Shown: positions 6,499 to 9,925 of the stretch, one piece after another
Position numbering within the stretch: position 1 is the stretch's first letter
How the letters are laid out: each line of letters starts with the position of its first letter
NCBI GenBank assembly: GCA_030617085.1
Contig: JAUWWB010000024.1
Span: forward strand, 1-9,925
Direction: 5' to 3'
Source: Candidatus Omnitrophota bacterium
GTDB taxonomy: Bacteria; Omnitrophota; Gorgyraeia; Tantalellales; Tantalellaceae
Length of the DNA: 9,925 nucleotides
Program-made: the position numbers and the translations under genes
The notes under the pieces: model-generated
Databases searched by the model: none
The model's input: only the letters and a program-made list of their open reading frames with translations
What the model was told of the DNA's origin: nothing

Positions 6499-7350
6499 AT
6501 GGCAGCACATGATATAGGCATAAGAAAAGATTCGTTCACTATCAAAGCGTTCATATACGTTTTCCTGATCGCCGGCGCCGTTACCATGGCGTTGCCTTAC
6601 GTATGGATGTTCGTCACTTCCATCAAACCGCTGCAGGAGATACAGGCCTATCCGCCGAGCTTCATCGTCAAGAACCCCACACTGGAACCCTATAAGGATC
6701 TTTTCCGCATGGTGCCTATGATCCGGTATCTGTTCAACAGCCTGTTTGTCGCGGGGTCGATCACTCTCTTTAACGTCTTCGCGACATCCCTCGCGGGTTA
6801 CGCTTTCGCCAAGCATAAATTCTGGGGGAGGGATAAGATCTTTTTCATTTTTCTCGGGTCTTTGATGATCCCGTGGCAGGTCAACATCATCCCCGGGTTC
6901 GTTATCGTCAAGAACCTGGGGTGGCTGAACACGTACAGAGGCCTTATCATCCCGGCGATGGCCTGGTGCGCGTTCGGGATATTCCTGAACCGGCAGTACA
7001 TTTACAGCATCCCGGACGACCTTATCGATGCCGCCAGGATAGACGGGTGCAGCGAGTTCATGATATACCGCAAGGTGATATTGCCCCTGATAAAACCGGT
7101 CGTCGCGACGCTGGCGATATTTACTTTTCTGCAGCAGTGGAACAACTTTGTCTGGCCGCTGGTGATCATACATACAAGCAACATGCGGACGATCCCGCTG
7201 GCGCTGGCCGTTCTTACCGGGCAGTTCGGGGCGAATTTTGCCATGGTCATGGCCGGGGCCGTGATCGCTACGCTGCCGATGCTCGTGGTGTACCTGCTTT
7301 TCCAGAAGTATATCATCAAGGGGATCGCGATGACGGGGGTGAAGGGGTAG
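6499..7350 (+). CDS. Sugar ABC transporter permease, MalG/UgpE (CUT1) type
   Basis: A 283-residue inner-membrane protein, the second half of the channel. The start is the ATG at 6499, with a consensus AGGAGG (6488-6493) 5 bases upstream, clearly stronger than the site of the first permease. The N terminus is cytoplasmic, with a first membrane segment at about 15-42 running into LPYVWMFVTS, a typical MalG-family opening. Further hydrophobic segments follow, and the EAA loop lies at 177-197 (DAARIDG, then VILP), with Asp in place of the usual Glu and the conserved Gly at 183. The motif QQWNNFVWPL follows. The C terminus, with a segment ending QKYIIKG and a final GVKG, is typical of MalG-like permeases. 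It pairs with the gene just upstream. The ATPase may be encoded elsewhere and shared, as MsmK/MsmX are in other bacteria. Confidence 0.92.
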   Translation: MAAHDIGIRKDSFTIKAFIYVFLIAGAVTMALPYVWMFVTSIKPLQEIQAYPPSFIVKNPTLEPYKDLFRMVPMIRYLFNSLFVAGSITLFNVFATSLAGYAFAKHKFWGRDKIFFIFLGSLMIPWQVNIIPGFVIVKNLGWLNTYRGLIIPAMAWCAFGIFLNRQYIYSIPDDLIDAARIDGCSEFMIYRKVILPLIKPVVATLAIFTFLQQWNNFVWPLVIIHTSNMRTIPLALAVLTGQFGANFAMVMAGAVIATLPMLVVYLLFQKYIIKGIAMTGVKG

Positions 7351-7362
7351 TTTTAGGTGATA

Positions 7363-7385
7363 GTTCGGAGTTCGTAGTTCGGAGT
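7363..7385. repeat. Heptamer tandem repeat (GTTCGGA)
   Basis: Three consecutive 7-base units, GTTCGGA, GTTCGTA and GTTCGGA, are followed by a partial fourth (GT). They also read as two copies of AGTTCGGAGT 14 bases apart (7362-7371 and 7376-7385). The repeat lies in the 87-base gap between the second permease and the glycosidase gene. It has the same unit length as the repeat at 5416-5434 but an unrelated sequence. Confidence 0.65.
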
Positions 7386-7437
7386 ATGAGAGGCGATGGA
7401 TCTGATCTTGGAAAGCATAAACGTGAGAGAGGGAAAA

Positions 7438-9036
7438 GTGAAAAAAGCGGTTTGGGTATATATTTTGACGGTTGCCTTAGGGGTGTTTGTTTTTGCGGGG
7501 TGTGCCAGGCAGGAGAAGGGGGCCCTGGTCGAGACGGTGGAGGTTGCCCGGGGGGAGGGGCTGGTTTATCTTCCCGCTTCGAATGCGGCGGCGTCAAGTT
7601 TTGATACGACTCCCGACTGGGCGCCGAAGCCGGATCCCATGGCCCCGGTTGACGGGGACATGCTTACGCGCTGGTCCAGCGACTACGCCCCCGGTGAGCA
7701 GTGGATCTGGTTCGAGCTTGAAAAGGACAGCGTCGTGAGCGATGTTATCGTCAGGTGGGAGAGGGCTTATGCCACGGAGTACAAGATACTTGCTTCGAAC
7801 GATGCCGGATCCTGGCGGGAAGTCTATCACGAGAAGAACGGCACGGGTGGGGCCATGGAAGCGGCCTTCACCCCGGTCAAGTGCCGTTATTTGAAGGTCC
7901 TGACTTTAGCAAGGATCAATAAGGACTGGGGGGTTTCCATATGGGAAGTCGAGATGTACGGCCCGGCAGGGCATAACCCCCATTCGACCGTGCCCAGGGA
8001 AGCCTATCTCGGCAAAGGAGAGGAGGAAGCCAGGAAAAAGGAAGCGGACGAGCTCATAAACAAGCTTGCTGAACCGGTGGTTCCCGTGGCCGAAAAGGAA
8101 TTCCAGAACGGCGTCGTCTATACCTCATGGATGGCGGATGAGCTGTCCCTCCCGGCGTCCGATTTCACTCTCGCCGATATCAAGCGGACGGGGTTCGATA
8201 CGGTAGCCATCATGGTCCCGGCTTACCAGGAAGACCTTGATTCCGAGGTGATCTATACCAATGACAGGCCCGGAGGGGATACCCCCACCATGGAGGCGCT
8301 CAAACACGCTATTGAGACCTGCCACAGGCTGGGCCTGCGCGTCCAGCTGAAACCGCACGTCGACCCGAGGACGGACGAGGCCCGCATTAACATAATGCCT
8401 TCCGAAAAGTGGTTTGACAGTTATGAGGAGTTCATACTCAGATACGCCCGCTTCGCGCAGGAGAACGATGTGGAGCTCTTTTCCGTGGGAACGGAGCTTG
8501 AGGCGACCACCTTTGAGGCATGGGCCCCGAGGTGGGGACGGGTCATAGACAAGGTCAGGGAAGTCTACAAGGGGGTCCTGACCTATTCCGCGAACTGGAC
8601 GGAATATAAGGAAGTGCCGTTCTGGGACAGGATGGATTTTATAGGCATCGACGCGTATTTCCCGCTGACGAACAGCAACGACCCTTCAACGGAGGAACTG
8701 GCAGGCGCCTGGAAAACGAAAGCCGACGAGATAGAAGAATGGCTTGCTGAGAAGGGATTGACTGGGAAAGGGGTGATCCTCACCGAAATAGGGTATCCAT
8801 CCGCCGACGGGGCAAACCGCCAGCCATGGGCAGCTATCTCGGATATAGAAGACCAGCAGGAGCAGGCCGATTGTCTCCGGGCCACGCTTGAGGTCCTGGG
8901 CGCCCGCCCATGGTTCAAAGGGTATTATATATGGCAATATTTCCCACAGGAAAGGTGGAGCCCGCTGGGGTTTACCGTGAAGGGCAAGAAAGCTGAAGAA
9001 GTCATCAAGGAATGGTTGAAGAAAAAAGAGCAATAA
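7438..9036 (+). CDS. Lipoprotein with CBM32-like domain and GH113-like glycoside hydrolase domain
   Basis: A 532-residue surface or periplasmic lipoprotein. I place the start at GTG 7438, behind AGAGGG (7428-7433), because it gives a normal signal peptide (MKKA, hydrophobic core) with lipobox FAGC at C22. The ATG at 7396 would add 14 poorly suited residues and has its SD only 2 bases away. Ala at +2 after Cys predicts outer-membrane sorting if the cell has a Lol system.

Residues 42-175 resemble an F5/8 type C (CBM32) domain: VDGDMLTRWSS, then QWIWFEL, and WEVEMYG at the end.

Residues 222-525 match the GH113 TIM barrel (clan GH-A, known for beta-1,4-mannanase): LKPHV, VGTELE with acid/base E353, TYSANW, FIGIDAYFPL, and TEIGYPS with nucleophile E450. 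Both catalytic Glu residues are present. A charged helical linker joins the domains. The substrate is inferred as beta-mannan; other beta-linked glycans are possible. Confidence 0.82.
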   Translation: MKKAVWVYILTVALGVFVFAGCARQEKGALVETVEVARGEGLVYLPASNAAASSFDTTPDWAPKPDPMAPVDGDMLTRWSSDYAPGEQWIWFELEKDSVVSDVIVRWERAYATEYKILASNDAGSWREVYHEKNGTGGAMEAAFTPVKCRYLKVLTLARINKDWGVSIWEVEMYGPAGHNPHSTVPREAYLGKGEEEARKKEADELINKLAEPVVPVAEKEFQNGVVYTSWMADELSLPASDFTLADIKRTGFDTVAIMVPAYQEDLDSEVIYTNDRPGGDTPTMEALKHAIETCHRLGLRVQLKPHVDPRTDEARINIMPSEKWFDSYEEFILRYARFAQENDVELFSVGTELEATTFEAWAPRWGRVIDKVREVYKGVLTYSANWTEYKEVPFWDRMDFIGIDAYFPLTNSNDPSTEELAGAWKTKADEIEEWLAEKGLTGKGVILTEIGYPSADGANRQPWAAISDIEDQQEQADCLRATLEVLGARPWFKGYYIWQYFPQERWSPLGFTVKGKKAEEVIKEWLKKKEQ

Positions 9037-9055
9037 CAAAAAAGGAGGTCTTGAG

Positions 9056-9646
9056 ATGAAGAAGATACTATTAGCGCTTGCCGTGGTGAGCCTGTTATCA
9101 TCGCCGGCGGTGTTACGCGCCGAGGAAGCGACCGTTCTTTTTGGTTTTGAGGATGGCACGCAGGGATGGGAGATCCCGGACTGGGCGTATGAAAAACCGG
9201 ATCACGTGCAGCAGGGCATAGAAGTGTCGGAAAACTTTGCCAGCGAGGGTACGAGGAGCCTTGAAATGATCGCCGAGTTTCCCGGCGGGAGGTGGACCGG
9301 CGCGATAGTGGAGATCATGCAATTTTACGATTGGACCGATTACGGCACGGTCGCGTGCGATATCTATCTTCCGGAAGGCGCTCCGGAGGGCCTGAAAGGG
9401 TCCATCATATTGACGATCGGCGACAACTGGAAATGGGTGGAGATGAGCAGGTCCTACGCCTTGAGGCCAGGCGAGTGGGTGACCCTGGCAGGCAACCTGA
9501 AGCCGGGCAGCATCGACTGGAGGAGAGTGCAGGTGGATGACGCGTTCCGGCAGGATATAAGGAAGATCGATATAAGGGTTGAGTCGAACAACAAGCCCGC
9601 GTACGCCGGCCCCATTTATATCGATAACGTAAGGGTTATAAAATAA
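9056..9646 (+). CDS. Secreted carbohydrate-binding-module-like protein, no catalytic domain
   Basis: A 196-residue protein starting at ATG 9056, with AAGGAGGT (9042-9049) 7 bases upstream of the start measured from the GGAGG core. It begins 19 bases after the glycosidase stop and is almost certainly co-transcribed. The N terminus is a Sec signal peptide (MKK, hydrophobic core to about residue 16), cleaved near residues 18-22. There is no lipobox Cys. The mature part is a single beta-sandwich-like domain. It opens with FGFEDGTQGW at 29-38 and contains SLEM, CDIYLP, a Trp-rich stretch (NWKWVEM), and a final IYIDNVRVI. This pattern resembles CBM11/CBM27/CBM30-type modules and the non-catalytic sandwich domains attached to bacterial mannanases and glucanases. 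I cannot pick the family from sequence alone. The likely role is glycan binding in the periplasm or outside the cell, perhaps delivering substrate to the GH113-like lipoprotein. Confidence 0.8.
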   Translation: MKKILLALAVVSLLSSPAVLRAEEATVLFGFEDGTQGWEIPDWAYEKPDHVQQGIEVSENFASEGTRSLEMIAEFPGGRWTGAIVEIMQFYDWTDYGTVACDIYLPEGAPEGLKGSIILTIGDNWKWVEMSRSYALRPGEWVTLAGNLKPGSIDWRRVQVDDAFRQDIRKIDIRVESNNKPAYAGPIYIDNVRVIK

Positions 9647-9693
9647 AAGTTTGATCTTTTCGACAATACCTTGCCAAAGGAAAGGAAGGAAGG

Positions 9694-9925
9694 ATGAGAC
9701 ATCTTCGTTTAGGCGCCCTGTGGTTGTTTGTGGCTGGCCTTTGTGTCGTTACGCTTGGCCTTGACGGTTGCGGGAAGAGGGAAGAGGTCACTGCGAAGAA
9801 GGCCGCGCTGGCCCCGGGAAAACCGGCGCCAGAGCCGAAAAAAATGGAAGCGCCCGTTCCTTCTACCGCGCCCATAACCGAGGAAAGGGTCTATTATGAT
9901 TTCGAGGCCGACCTGAGCGGCTGGG
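9694..9925 (+). CDS. 5' end of a lipoprotein entering the same CBM-like domain (truncated by window)
   Basis: The frame opens at ATG 9694 and is still open at the last base, giving 77 complete codons. AAAGGA (9681-9686) is 7 bases upstream, within an AAGG-rich run. The N terminus has Arg and His, a hydrophobic core, and a lipobox LDGC with Cys at residue 26. Asp at -2 is unusual. Gly at +2 predicts outer-membrane sorting under Lol rules. Next comes a Lys/Pro/Ala-rich linker (about residues 28-62), then VYYDFEADLSGW (66-77). This aligns with the opening of the mature domain of the preceding gene (FGFEDGTQGW), so a second member of that carbohydrate-binding family is likely, here tethered to a membrane. 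What follows, including any catalytic domain, is outside the window. The gap to the preceding stop is 47 bases with no clear terminator, so it probably belongs to the same operon. Confidence 0.75.
   Translation, partial: MRHLRLGALWLFVAGLCVVTLGLDGCGKREEVTAKKAALAPGKPAPEPKKMEAPVPSTAPITEERVYYDFEADLSGW

Noticed and set aside
6391..7173. Minus-strand frame of 260 codons opposite the permeases
   Set aside because: It overlaps two clear permease genes entirely. Its product is rich in Arg, Asp and His with no recognisable domain, as expected for an antisense shadow in GC-rich coding DNA.
5416..7385. CRISPR array suggested by the short repeats
   Set aside because: Units are 7 bases and contiguous, with no spacers and no cas genes.
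7396..7437. ATG at 7396 as the start of the glycosidase lipoprotein
   Set aside because: It adds 14 residues with acidic charge before the signal peptide, and its SD is only 2 bases away. GTG 7438 gives a normal lipoprotein signal with a usable SD.
6873..7604. Plus-strand frame of 243 codons spanning the end of the second permease and the start of the glycosidase
   Set aside because: It is out of frame with both neighbours, runs across a tandem repeat and encodes a low-complexity Arg/Gly-rich sequence.

Overview
The window looks like part of a carbohydrate-use and sugar-nucleotide region from a moderately GC-rich bacterium. Frequent ATA (Ile) and AGG (Arg) codons, good Shine-Dalgarno sites, sigma70-type promoters, lipoproteins without an inner-membrane retention Asp at +2, and several different short intergenic repeats would fit an uncultured Gram-negative lineage such as Omnitrophota. 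That placement is a weak inference, since no taxonomic marker is present. All supported genes lie on the + strand.

Layout: (1) the 3' end of an unrecognised gene (1-546). (2) A 294-bp gap holding a palindromic repeat and a good promoter. (3) A 1524-residue gene (841-5415) encoding three enzyme modules in one chain: a sugar-nucleotide transferase with a left-handed beta-helix, a phosphomannomutase/phosphoglucomutase, and a class I mannose-6-phosphate isomerase with a C-terminal cupin. (4) A second promoter (5438-5467), followed by two CUT1-type sugar ABC permease genes. (5) A lipoprotein with an N-terminal CBM32/F5-8C-like domain and a GH113-like (beta-mannanase family) TIM barrel. (6) A small secreted protein that appears to be a lone carbohydrate-binding beta-sandwich. 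(7) The start of another lipoprotein that enters the same kind of FE...GW domain as it runs off the window.

Taken together, the genes suggest a mannan or mannoside theme. A surface GH113-like enzyme and sugar-binding proteins would capture or cut polysaccharide, the permease pair would import the products, and the three-module enzyme would connect fructose-6-phosphate, mannose-6-phosphate, mannose-1-phosphate and an NDP-mannose. The module identities rest on visible motifs. Mannose specificity and the link between the two transcription units are inference. No periplasmic sugar-binding protein of the transporter type and no ATPase are present. The most notable item is the three-enzyme fusion, whose module order is the reverse of the biosynthetic order. 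The gaps also hold two unrelated heptamer tandem repeats and two palindromic repeats.
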